A stretch of 64,000 bases of DNA, from assembly GCA_019426215.1 (NCBI GenBank), contig CM033408.1, positions 31,661,953-31,725,952 on the forward strand, read 5' to 3'. Numbering within the stretch: the first letter of the stretch is position 1; each line of letters begins with the position of its first letter. The notes beneath the pieces are model-generated. The model was not told the origin of the DNA. It worked only from the letters and a program-made list of their open reading frames with translations, and did not search any database. This document shows positions 21,531-33,200 of this stretch, piece after piece. The stretch comes from Buddleja alternifolia. Lineage: Eukaryota; Streptophyta; Magnoliopsida; Lamiales; Scrophulariaceae. Position numbers and translations under genes: made by a program.

Positions 21531-22943
21531 TTTTCAAATTCCATTTTCAATATCCTGGATCACAAAATCCTAAAAATTCATAACACAGATTATTTTCATC
21601 TAAATTTACCTTTTTTCAACTTAACATTTTCAATCTCCTATATAACTATCTATCACTCACTATATCTATTATTTCACACAATCATCAATCAAAATCATTT
21701 ACTCAAATCACTATCTCTTTTACTTTTTCATACGTTACAATTTTTAATTTATATTTTATTACTTTTTTATTCACATAATTGTTATATAAATAACTAACTC
21801 AATTATTTAACACATCATACATCAACTCATAACCATTGATTTGACACATTTTACAACTTTAAAATATTTTTTAAAAACATAAACAAACACAACACATATC
21901 GCATTATTTTCACAAGAATCTCCGTAGTACGCATTTTTCGAGAAATTTTCAAAATTCTAACTTAAAAACATTAGCCTTAGCTTGTTGGCAAAACTGATGA
22001 CTAACTAAAATATTATATGTCCTGGGTTCTATTTCAACATGTCTTGTGAGTTTTTTTCTACTTTTATATAGTAATTGTAAATGGTTATTGTTTAATCTAT
22101 ACTCTTCATAAAGCACAAACACCCTGGAGCAATTACCTTTGCTGTGTGTTTGGATGGAGGGATTTGGATTTGGGAGTGGATTTGGAGGAAGGATTTTAAA
22201 TGACTCCAAATTGGTGTCATTTGAAATACACCATAGTGATTAAGAAAATAGCTCAAAATGAGCAACAAGGGATTTGAAATCCATTACAACTTGAAATTAC
22301 CCAAACAAACTCAATGAATTTGTTGATGGATTTGAAAGCCATGACTTTCAAATCCTTCAATCCAAACACAACCTTGGTGTATTTTAGAGTGTCATGACTA
22401 AATTACTCCAAATTTTTAAAAAACATTTTAGATAAGTTTTGTCCACTCTTGTATCACGTATCATCAACTTCTCCTTCATTCTCTATCCTCCTCTCTCTCG
22501 TATGTCATATTTTCTCTTTTTTTTGTTCTCCAAATTTTTTTTAATACTTTCTCCAACTCATTGTTATTGATTTACAAAATCTCACATAAAATTTAGTATA
22601 ACTATGTTTTTCACATGTTCAAACAAAAATATTCATATTATATAACAATAAATTAATTAATTTTTTATTTAAATTTTTTATTTATTCAACATGCGCATCG
22701 AGTATGCCCATGCGACTAGTATTCATAATGTGTGCATAATGTAACCAATTTACTAGAAAAAAGAAAAATCTTATCTCGGTTGAAAAATATCTATGCAAAT
22801 TTAATAGTAAAAAACGTGTGGCCAACTGGCCCTGATTTCGTACAAATGGCTACACAAATTTAATAGATACTAGCGATAAAGGCATACTCGATGTGTGTGC
22901 ATAAAATAATAAATGTGCGAAAAAAGTAATTATTTAAAAACTA
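21531..22943. repeat. AT-rich gap with a MITE and pieces of the 41-kb repeat block
   Basis: The stretches at about 21955-22075 and 22725-22870 match 40880-41000 and 41005-41150 (AAAATATTATATGT, GGGTTCTATTTCAACATGT, ATTCATAATGTGTGCATAAT). A MITE-like inverted repeat lies at about 22141-22374 (TGTGTTTGGATGGAGGGATT facing CTTCAATCCAAACACAACC). No gene seen; the AT-rich open frame at 21435-21797 is noise. Confidence 0.6.
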
Positions 22944-23047
22944 GGGTTAAATGCAAAAAAAACCCCTGTGTTATTCCCAATCTGCAAGAAACCCCCCTGT
23001 GATAAGGAAATAGCCTAAAACCCCCCGCAGAAACCAATAAACTCAGC
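22944..23047. repeat. MULE left terminal inverted repeat
   Basis: Inverted partner of 27848-27951. Homology ends sharply after AAACTCAGC at 23047. Confidence 0.95.
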
Positions 23048-23590
23048 ACACGTGCCAGTTCTGTCAATTGCATTAGACGACGTTAAACTTTTTCTTCCAT
23101 TTCCCGTTATGCCCTTAACACTAATTATACCCAGTAACTTCAAACTTCACGCAGAGTTCACTTTGAAGAGAGAGAAAAGACGGTAAGAAAAATGGGGATC
23201 CATCTAGGGTTTTAATTTCTTCTCTCAACAACCAAAATCAAGTGAAAATTTATGTTTAGTATATTATTTTGGAGTGATATTGTTGTTCGTTATATGATAT
23301 ATATGGCTTTTTGAGAGTGAGTAAGGTGATTCAAAAGGGTTAAAACTAGGGTTTGTTAAGATTTAAGAGATTTTCGAGTGAAAAAACATATTAAGGTGAC
23401 GGATCTCGTATGGTTTGGAGTAATAAGGTATGTTTTTGTTCTTTTTTTGTATTTTTTGACTGTTTTGTTTGGGATTTGGGTGCATGTTACTTTTACGGGT
23501 TGAAGAAGAAGATCCCTAAACTTTGATGTGTATTACTGTTTACATGGGGAAACACTAGAAAAAGGGATAAGGGTAGTGAAAGGGGATGAT

Positions 23591-24099
23591 GGTATAAGGG
23601 TAAGAGAGTAATTCCTATTTATATAGTTGATTCTAGAGACCCAATTTTAGTTGTAGATCCCCAGGCTGAAGTGTTAACAATTCAAAAACCAATGCCTTCC
23701 ATATGTTATGATAACAATAATAATGAATCAGATGGTGAGAGGTTTCAGTTTAATGAAACAAATGGGGAAAGGCCTGAATTTAGTGAAACAAATATTGGGG
23801 GCTCTGCTAGTGCACAGTCAGATCCTACCTATCAAGGTGGTGATGATGAAGAAGAATCGCATTCTGATTCATCATCAGTATCCGATTGTCCTTCATGGAT
23901 GTTTGAGGACTTTGAGGGTCCAGAAGATGATGACATCTTTGTAAATAGGCCCCCTGATCATGCTAGAAAATTGTTTAAAACTTTAAGGGCTTTTTTGAAA
24001 GATAAAAAAAACAAAGAGCAGAAGAAAGAAAAATTGAAGAAAATGAAAGAAAAAGAGTTAATGAAGAGTGGTATAGTGATATTGAGGAAGATGACTTAG
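23591..24099 (+). CDS. MULE transposase N-terminal region, out of frame with the main exon
   Basis: An open frame from about 23591 (first ATG at 23692) encodes an acidic leader typical of plant MULE transposases: GGDDEEESHSDSSSVSDC, then CPSWMFEDFEGPEDDDIFV and a lysine-rich stretch. It runs into a run of eight A (24004-24011) followed by C and ends at 24099. The main transposase frame is open from 24012, one base back. Shifting -1 at this A-run joins the two without a stop. Further upstream (about 23530-23610) there are coding-like pieces in another frame, so the extreme N-terminus may be decayed or spliced. Confidence 0.55.
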
Positions 24100-24104
24100 A
24101 GTCA

Positions 24105-27100
24105 ATGAGGGGTTCAGATGATGAAGGCCCTCCTTCTTTTGTTTGGTCTGATGACACAGATATGAAAACTTTTGAGATGATTGTAGGACTTCAATTTCCT
24201 TCTAGAAAGAAATACAGGGAGGTTCTAAGGGACTGGGCAGTTAGGAAAGGGTGGGACCTGAAGTTCACTTGCAATGAAGCTGCAAAAATTACAGCAATAT
24301 GTAAGCATGGGTGTGATTGGAGAATCCATGCTTCTCCAATCATGAAAACATCCACTTTCCAACTGAAGTCACTTAGGGGAGGTCATACATGTGCACATAG
24401 ATATGAAAATAAGCAGGCCAATTACAAATACTTGGGGAAGAGGCTAGAGAACATCATAAGGGATAATCTTGTGGAAGGATTGGAATCTTTGAAAAACAAA
24501 ATTAGGAGAGATGTTGAAGTTGAATGTAGTATGCATAAGGTGTATAGAGCTAAAAGGTATGCTCTTGATTTGGTAAGAGGAGATATAAAGGACCAGTACA
24601 ACAGATTGTATGACTACTGTTCTACAGTAGTCAAACACAATCCAACTAGCAACATGATACTACAGGTGGATAGAAACCTTAATCCACCAGTTCTTCAAAA
24701 AATGTATTTTTGTGTTGCTGGTATGAGAGAAGGGTTTTTAGCTGGCTGTAGACCAATCATAGGATTGGATTGGTGTTTTCTGAAAGGTTTGTTTAAAGGC
24801 CAGTTGTTGACAGCCATTGGTAGAGATGGGAATGACAACATGTTTCCCATTGCCATGGCTTATGTTGAGATAGAGAAGGAAGAAACATGGAAATGGTTTC
24901 TTAATTTGTTGCTTAGAGATATTGGATTTGCTGACGACAAAGGTTGGGCATTTATATCAGATAGACAGAAAGGATTGGTTGAAGCAATTCATAGCCTAGC
25001 TCCAAGTTCTGAACATAGGTTCTGTCTTAAACACATGTACAACAATTTTAAGGTTAAATACAAGGGGCAGGACTTGAAAAAACTGTTTTGGAAGGCTGCT
25101 TCTACTTATAGTGTGAAGCAGCACTTAAGAATAATGAAAGAGATTGAAAGGCTATCTCCTAAAAGGGGAAATAATCAGACTGCTTATGAGTGGATGTGCA
25201 AGATATCTTCCCATCATTGGGCAAGGTGTTTCTTTCCTAACAGAACAAAATGTGATGCCTTGGTCAATAACATATCAGAATCATTCAATAGCTACATTCT
25301 GGATGCAAGAGAACTTCCAATAATTGATATGTTTGAGTGCATTAGGAGAAAATGTATGACAAGACTCCAAGTTAAAAGGGCTGGTATGGATAAATTCAAG
25401 GGAGTTATATGTCCTAACATTCAGAAAAAGATAGAAAGCCAAAGGGTTGTAAGTAAAAACTGTTTTCCTACATGGGCAGGGGATGATAAATTTGAGGTGA
25501 GGCACTTCATGGAGAATCACATTGTGTACTTGAATGACAAACATTGTAGTTGTGGCATGTACCAGTTAGTGGGTTATCCTTGTTGTCATGCTATTGCATC
25601 TCTCAACTACCACAATTTGGAATATGATGACTATGTTGATGATTACTTGAAGAAAGATTGCTACATGAGGGTGTATAGTCACCTGATCAACCCTATGCCT
25701 GGTATGCATGACTTTGAGGAGTCACCATTGGGTATGGTAGATCCTCCAAATGTGAAGGTAAGGATTGGAAGGCCAAGGAAGGTGAGAAGGAGAGATGGGA
25801 ATGATAGAAGAGATCCTACTTGTGTATCAAGAGTGGGGCTTACACATACATGTAGTATTTGCTTACAACAAGGGCACAACAAATCCACATGTACAAATCC
25901 ACCTCATCCTAATTCAACTTTCAAGGTAATTGCATCATGTTTTTGTTTAGTTTTACATTCAAAGTTAGTGAAAAATGACAGATTGTTCACTAATTTTGAA
26001 TGCAAATCTGATTTGTTCTAGACATCTCTTGAGTATGTGCGATATATGTGTGTATAGCCCTATGTGTCTAGTTTCATATGAATAAAACGGTTCATGAATC
26101 TGAGCTTTTTACAATTAGTTATGAATTTTCTCGTGAAGACGCGCACAGCTGTTTTGAAAATTGACAGATTTTTCTTTAACTTTGAATACAAATCTGCTTT
26201 ATTCTAGACATCTCCTTAGTATGTGAGATATATTTGTGGATAGCCCTATGTGTCTAGTTTCATAGGAAGAAAACGGTTCATGAATCCGAGCTTTCTACAA
26301 TTAGTTATGAATTTTTTTGTGAAGACGCGCACAGCTGTCTGCACAACCGAGAAGCTCCAAAAACGGAATTATTTTTACCTAAAAGGACTAAAGTGAGACA
26401 AAATTATGACTTTAGGGACGTTAGCGTAACAAATTTTAATTTAGGGACGTAAGTGAGACAAATGAAATACTTTAGGGACAATAAGTGAGACAAAATTATG
26501 ACTTTAGGGACTATATGTGTCTATATTTTTCCTTGTTTTTGTGTAGAATAACAATGCTAGGGAAAATGAAACTGAAAATGATGTGGAATCTGAAGCTGCC
26601 CAAGAAGAACAGCCTGTAAGCCATATTTTTCTGTAACATGTATATTATTTTCATTTTCATTTCATTGTCATTTACTCTTCTCTTAACAACTTGTCATTTT
26701 TTTTTTAGTTCGGAGCTGCTGCTGATGGGGAACAAGATCAAACCAGAATTGATCCACAATTTGAGGTGATTATCATTTATTAGTCTTTCAATTACTTGTC
26801 ATTTTTTGTCATTTGCTAGTCTTTCAATTAATTGTCAATTGTGTAATTGCTTTAAATTTTGTAGATGCATCAACAACCCTCACAAACTGCATCAAGTGTT
26901 GCAGATCAAGGTCCAATAGCAGATGTTCATCTCCCTACACAAGAATCAAGTGTTCCTAAACCACCAAAGTCAAGGAAGCAGTCATGCCCCAAACTGAAGA
27001 GGCATCAACCTCAACCTCAACCTCAACCTCAAAAGGAAAAGGGACCCTCAACATCAATTTCTGCTTTTAAGAAGTCATGGAATCCATCTACTCGTATTTC

Positions 27101-27191
27101 AACATCCAGGGCGGCAAGCTCAAGTGTAGGACATTCAAATGGAATATCAAATGTACCAAAAGTTGTTAAGAAAGGTCTTAATAGGCAGTAA
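24105..27191 (+). CDS. MuDR-type MULE transposase, four exons
   Basis: Cuts and pastes the MULE that carries it. Exons are 24105-25925, 26547-26615, 26709-26765 and 26865-27191, all joining in phase 0 at GT..AG borders (about 756 residues from this ATG). Visible domains are an N-terminal FAR1/WRKY-GCM1-like DNA-binding region (residues about 20-110, with WAVRKGWDLKF and CKHGCDWRI) and the MULE DDE core, with Asp222 in GLDWCFLKG, Asp286 in SDRQKG and CLKHMYNNF. Then come a SWIM zinc finger C481-x-C483-x9-C493-x-H495 and a CCHC knuckle C583-x2-C586-x4-H591-x4-C596. The last exons are Gln/Pro/Ser-rich with a QPQPQPQ run. The frame from 24012 is open before this ATG, so the true start is probably upstream. 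No stop interrupts the core. Confidence 0.85.
25970..26345. repeat. Tandem repeat in the first intron of the MULE transposase
   Basis: Two direct copies of about 190 bp (near 25975-26160 and 26165-26345) share AGCCCTATGTGTCTAGTTTC, AACGGTTCATGAATC and GAAGACGCGCACAGCTGT. They lie wholly inside intron 25926-26546. A third short motif, TTTAGGGAC, recurs at about 26410-26515. Confidence 0.85.
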
Positions 27192-27847
27192 TTGGAAGTT
27201 TTATAAAATGATCAATCTTTGTGTTCTGTTTTGGATATTTGGTAATGTTGAATACATTGTGTTAGATTGTGGTGTTTGTTTTTGGAATTTGTTGGTGGAA
27301 GTTGTTCATACATGGTCTTTTTGTTGATGGAAACTGATTTTGGTTGGATAATCAGTTATTTTGCAATCAGTTTTTTGTATGAACAATTTATTTAGCAATG
27401 AAGTGTGAATTGACTTTCTTTTGCAATTTTTCTTTCTTTTTTGTTGTTCAGGTGTTGGCCTCTTTATTGGAATGTGTTTTGTTATAGAAATATTAAAGTT
27501 CATAAAATACAATACAATATTATATGTTAATTTTACGTAAGAAATTACGTACAAATAGAGAACATTACATTATATTCAAGTATTAAAAGTTAAGAAATAT
27601 AAAAAAATTATTTACCTTATTGCTTGAAATAGTGAACGAGAGCAGCTCATTGAGGGGGTGAAGGGATAGAATAGAGTGAAAATGGGTTATTGTGGAAAGA
27701 TTATAAACATATATGTAATACTAAAGGGGGTATAAATGTCATTTTCCAACCTCAACTACCACAAAAAAGCATGCAAACTCATTTTCAGTCGCACAATCGC
27801 GCGTGCTATACAAACTCTGTTAAAATTTGACGGGGAGGGGGTTTTTC

Positions 27848-27951
27848 GCTGAGTTTATTGGTTTCTGCGGGGGGTTTTAGGCTATTTCTTTATCATAGGG
27901 GGGTTTCTTGCAGATTGGGAATAACACAGGGATTTTTTTTGCATTTACCCC
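27848..27951. repeat. MULE right terminal inverted repeat
   Basis: Inverted partner of 22944-23047. The outer end reads GCATTTACCCC, followed by the target duplication TAAAAACTA. Confidence 0.95.
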
Positions 27952-27960
27952 TAAAAACTA

Positions 27961-29126
27961 TGTAAAATTAAGTACATGCAACAGGGTCAAAAAATTTTAA
28001 ATGTTGTACTGCATGATATTGCTTAATTATATTTAACTTGTAAATAATTCTCCTTTGAGATTGTTTTTTTCACAATCTTTTTCTTATGTATAAGAATTGC
28101 AATACTCTGAACGGAATTTTCTCGCTATTGAACAAATCCACCACAAATTTTAATTAGTAAGGTGAAAACACAAAAATTGATATGTTAATAGAAGAAAAAT
28201 AATGCAAAATGAAAACAAATAAGAAGGAAAATAGAAAACGGGCAAAAATGAAAAAGTGAAGAGTTTTTCTATTGTTCACTTCCGTAATTAGAGCTTTCAA
28301 TACACTGCCTGTCTGATGATTGCCATGTTTTTGTGCATTACCAAATGCACATTAGCCTAAAGGGCTAATTTCTTGAATTTCAGCAACCACATGATCACTC
28401 CTTGTGTTCCAATACGCCTCCCAAAGCATGGTCTTAAATATCCTCCGATACCTCAAAATTTCGACCGAAATTTCGAATTTCCGGGGGTGTCGAAGCGAAA
28501 TCTCACCTTCGATTCAATTTTGCAGAATATCTATCGAAATTTCCCGATATTTTCGATATTTCCCGAAATCTTGAATTCTTAGTAAAATTACTTTGTTAAA
28601 TATCTACCAAAATTTCCCGAAATTCCTCGAAATTTTCCAAAATATCCCGAAATATCCCTAAATTTTGGCCAAACTCAAAATATTTCAAAATTTAAAATAA
28701 TGTGGTTTTAATTGATGATTTGTATTGAAATTGTGGTATTTTGTTTTAATGAAGTTCCTAGGAGATTTGGTTATTACTTTACTCTCAAATCATATTTATT
28801 TTATATTTTTCGCCACAGATTTTAATCATACTATTTGACAAAATTCACTATACATACATTATATATTCAATATTATTTATGTAAAAGATGCATAATTATG
28901 ATATTTAAAGTTACATAAAGTTTCGTTGTAAATTTTCAAATATTTCTATAAATGTCCATGATTTCTTTAAAATCGAAATCGAAATTTTGAATATCCCCGA
29001 AATTTCCATCGAAATTTTCATAAATTTACTACCCCGATATCGATACCGATACCGATACCGATACCGAAATTTAATACCTTGTCCCAGAGTAGATGAGTCT
29101 TGAGGAGAAACGATGTCGCTCCCCAC
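27961..29126. repeat. Non-genic region with an AAATTTCG-rich inverted-repeat-like element
   Basis: From about 28435 to 29085 the sequence is full of CGAAATTTC and its complement. The block starts near TAAATATCCTCCGATACC and ends near CCGAAATTTAATACC, so the ends are mirror-like and suggest an unclassified small DNA element. A hexanucleotide repeat (CGATAC)n sits at 29035-29066. No gene. Confidence 0.5.
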
Positions 29127-29250
29127 GGCAGCGTTTTTAGCTGCTGGAAGCTTAAGCCATCTTTTAATCCAACGTCCAGGATTAAATCCCTTAACTTCAG
29201 AGATCCTACGGTCATCATTAACAACCCAATCTGATTAAGGCTCATGACAA
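29127..29250 (-). pseudogene. Unidentified coding fragment
   Basis: On the minus strand one frame reads DDRRISEVKGFNPGRWIKRW then LKLPAAKNAAVGSDIVSP, which looks like real protein. It runs directly into the (GATATCGG)-rich element to its left without a splice site. I do not recognise the family. Probably a broken exon. Confidence 0.35.
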
Positions 29251-29554
29251 GTTCATACTCAATCGATGCCTATCTTCAGCTCAACTGTTCTTATTTATAC
29301 TCTGTTTCAACTGCTTAACTTACTCTTTAACTGTTTCGACTCTTAAATTGCTAATTAGCCCTTAATTGCCTTGATGTTTGCAGGAAAGGTCCTAATCTAT
29401 TGCAATTGAAGACGTTTTCCTCTTTATAAAAACGTTGTTTTTTTTCCTCTTCTCTTGTTGCATTTTTACTTTGGTGTAAGTATTATTTTTATGAAATTCG
29501 AGTCTTTTTAGTCATATATTAAAAAATTTAAAAAAATAATAATAAAAGCTCACG

Positions 29555-29684
29555 AGTCGACTTTCGAGCATATGAACAACTATAAGTGAGCTCTAGCTCG
29601 ACTCACGAAAAAGCTCGAGCTGAGCTCCAGTCGAGCCGGCTCACCACACTCCTAAGCAAGCTCGACTCACCTTACACCCCTAGT
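29555..29684. mobile_element. Terminal piece of a hAT-like element
   Basis: Contains repeated GAGCTCGAGCC/TCGAGCTCGACTC-type motifs and ends CCTTACACCCCTAG, i.e. CTAGGGGTGTAAGG read inwards, a terminus common in small plant hAT elements. The other end was not found. From here to about 30250 short coding-like snatches occur but no gene I can define. Confidence 0.45.
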
Positions 29685-30252
29685 TGTTACCCTAGTTGTT
29701 ACGTTTCTTCTTGTAGTGTATGTTTTGTACCTTCTTTATCTTCTCCTTTATTTGGTGTGTAACAGACGGTTTTCTTAACACATTCCTAGATAGATATTGA
29801 AGAGGTCGAGTATGAGGGGTCAGTCGGGCTGGAAATGGTGAGTCCAAGAAGAGAAAGATAAAGAAGGGAGATGTTGGAGCAGCTGCTGCGAGTTGTTCTG
29901 TTGCTCCATCTCGAGGATGGGTAGACCCGGAGTTGGAGCATGAATCATCCTGGAAAAATATATGGAACTACTGCTACTACTACATACATTGCTGAGATTA
30001 AAAGATTGTCATGAAGAGATTGAAATACCAAGTTTAATATCTGCTTTCTTTGAAGAATAGCAAGAACAAGTACCTTAGTTTTTGATAACGGATGGACTGC
30101 AGATGCTCCTTCAACCTAAAGGCAGCTAACAGCAGAAATCTGCATAATATTAGGCATGTCTCCATTTTAAATATCAATATTCACGTACTTCATTTTCAGA
30201 AGGAGAAAAGGATATAATGAGGTAGGAATCGAGGCAATGTTTATTTACTATA

Positions 30253-33200
30253 ATATTTATATCTGTGAAGGGAATATCAAGCAGTGACATTTTGCTTTGA
30301 GTAACATCCAGAATTCCAGGATATGACCTCTCGTTCAACCTGCAGATATTTTCCACCAATTAAATAAATCCTTACAACATGGAAAACGAAAGAGGTAACG
30401 AATGAAAATAAAGATCAGGTCTTGTTGATGCATAATTCCGCTAACATATTCATGAAAAATGTTTTCAAAGACAAATTTCTTCTTCCTTGGCATACTTTCT
30501 TCATATCACCTGTAACCGCAAGCAATCAAACTCTTCTGACCAGGACATTGAAGAAAATCATACGAACTCAAGCCAAAAAGGGTTTTGTAAACTCGGCATT
30601 TAAGGAGTAAACAGGCAGTACTTCATTTGTGGATTCTACCTGAAGTTAAAGGCAAAAAAGCCAAATTACTCCCGTAACGTATGTCTAGTCCTGTTTTGGT
30701 CCCTTTCGTACCAAAGTAGACAATTCAGTTCCATATCTTTTAAGTGATGTCAATTTAGTCCCATTATCATTTTCCGGCAAGAGTCCAACCGGAAATTCTC
30801 CCCAATTTAAAACCCTAAAAGAACCTAACTAATCAAATAAATAAATAAGATACATATGTTAATAGAAATGAATAGAAAGTACACATCTCTCTTCTCTCAA
30901 GTCTCAAGTGTGCATTTGTATAGATTAAAAAAATACATATCTCATCCCAAGACAAACCACCTTCATTTCCTCATTCATTCTTCTCCTGCTGTGTTTTCCT
31001 TTCCCACACTATGTTTGTTCTTCCATTGTTTCCTCATTTCCGTTTTGTTCTTCATTTCCTCAGTCTGGGCTTTCTGCTTTGTCAACGTTTATCTTTCTAA
31101 GGTAAAATAAGAAAGTCTAAACATCTTTATTTTTTGCATTTTATCTTCTGTGATATTGTGAAAAGAAGAAAAAATGTCTGATATGTTTTTACAATAGTAA
31201 AAAAGGGAATTTGTATTTCCTTTAATATTCTTCTCCACTGGTTCGGATTTTTGAAAAATCAAACCGAGGCAAACCATTCATCTCATATATGTCACTTCTT
31301 AGCTGGTTGCCATTGCTTATTTAAATCAGAGTATGGATTATTATTGTTTTTTCGAATCAAAAGACGAGGCTTGTCTTACTTCATATTAAACCAGCTACAA
31401 AATTCATCATTCCACATACTTAAGTTCATTTCACAAATATTACTGAAAAGCTATTGAGCTTAATACAGGTAGAACACTAACAATAAATTTTAGCTTACCG
31501 GCTGCTGTTGGTGGCTCCTGTGACCATTTCAAGATGCCCCATAGGCTGCACCAGCAGCATTAATATCCATATTCATTGTAAACTTGCCTTCAGTAGTGAG
31601 CCCCGTTCCACTAATTATCATGATTCATTTTGACTGTTTGTTTCCAATACTTCGACTCCAAGAAAGACGTACTGTCTGCTTGCCAACAACTGCCCCATTT
31701 AATCTCCGAATTGCATCCTCTGCATTACTTCCGCTCGCAAATTGTACAGATGGATACCTTAACAGAAAGGAATACCAAATTCTGCGTCAGCAAAAATGTA
31801 TTCTGCAGCAGAATTTTTGCATCAACAAATACAGAATTTTGAGCAGTGCAACAGAAATAATGCTTCTGCAGCAGAATTTCATCTGCAGATTCTGCTGCAC
31901 CATCAGAAATTTCCGCTGCAGAAAATTATGCTCCGACATTATTGAGTTACTCTCAACTTTTGAACTAATATTGCTTCAGAACACCTAGATCAGAAATACA
32001 ATTTCTACATAGAACAACAAAGATGAATATCATTCGGAAGAACTATAAAACAAACACCAATTTCTAGTAGAAAACAGTACAACTGAAAATGTATCGGATT
32101 GTGTAGAGCGTCATAGTGCACTTCGAAATATGTAAATAAGTTTGAAAATGTATTCAAGTGAAAATGTATCACTTCGAAATACGTAAATAAGTCTAAAAAT
32201 GTATTCAATTGAAAATGTATCCGATTATGAACACAAGTCTACAATCAATATTAAGTTTTTGTTAAAATTTCTAGTGTTATTTCAATCTTTTTTAGAGTCT
32301 TGAAAGTGACAATTAAAACAAACAAAAATGGGGTTTCCAAACAAATGAATTACAAAAGAAAAATGAATATATACCCATTAGTAGACACTCCAAAACCTAC
32401 TCTTTTCTATCAGTAATGAAAAAGAGTTCCCCTGAAATAGTAAAAACATCGTCAAGAAGAACTTCAAGCCACGGAGAGTGCTTGGTTAAAATGCTGGCCC
32501 ACAACTCAAATATATTATGAGGATATCAAAGTCGAATATGATCCATGAGGAAAACATATCAGAGCCCAAAAAAATGTTCAAGATTAAAATATTATCTTGA
32601 AAAGGCATGGATAAATGGTGCAAACATAACACAGTGATAAAGACCTTCCTTCCAAATTAAAATCATTGGGCACCTATTATTATATCCCACTGTCGACATT
32701 TCATTTTCCTTGATTAAATTGGAAAATAATAACTTAGTCTGTATTTCATAAAACAGCTACTAAAGGCTGTAAACTGCAGTGGCTTTATGACATATTAAAG
32801 CACACAAATTAATTAACCAAGCCTTATTTAATGTCATTCAGAAAAGAGAAGAAAAGCGTCAAGAAAATCTTATCTTGCTCAGAACATGAAGTTCACAAAA
32901 TGTATAATGTAATGAGAAGTAAGTCGGATATACCTTAAGGTGACCACTTAGGTTCAGTTGGTGATTCCACAATAGATGGATAACCACCAGCAACACAAAT
33001 CCGGTTTTGGATGTCTCTGGAAGACATCACTGAAATCAAAAACAAGAAAAAGTCCGGATGTCTCATTAAAAGTCATCTAATACAGGATTATTTAGCTGGA
33101 AAAAAATATTGTCGTATCTAAAATAGCACAGAAGGCCGCACATAGTAGAATATTAGAAAAATAAGCAACTTCAGCCAAAAAAGAACAAAAAATGAAAAAA

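Larger units (their letters stand above)
22944..27951 (+). mobile_element. Complete Mutator-like (MULE) transposon, 5.0 kb
   Basis: Terminal inverted repeats at 22944-23047 and 27848-27951 (about 104 bp, a handful of mismatches) begin GGGTTAAATGC and GGGGTAAATGC. Both contain TTATTCCCAATCTGCAAG and GAAACCAATAAACTCAGC. The element is flanked by the perfect 9-bp direct repeat TAAAAACTA at 22935-22943 and 27952-27960. Nine-base duplications are diagnostic of Mutator-like elements. Inside is a multi-exon MuDR-type transposase gene on the plus strand. Structurally the element is full length. Confidence 0.95.

Noticed and set aside
21435..21797. 120-residue plus-strand open frame rich in F, L, I
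   Set aside because: AT-rich noise overlapping the antisense of the copia integrase; no recognisable domain.
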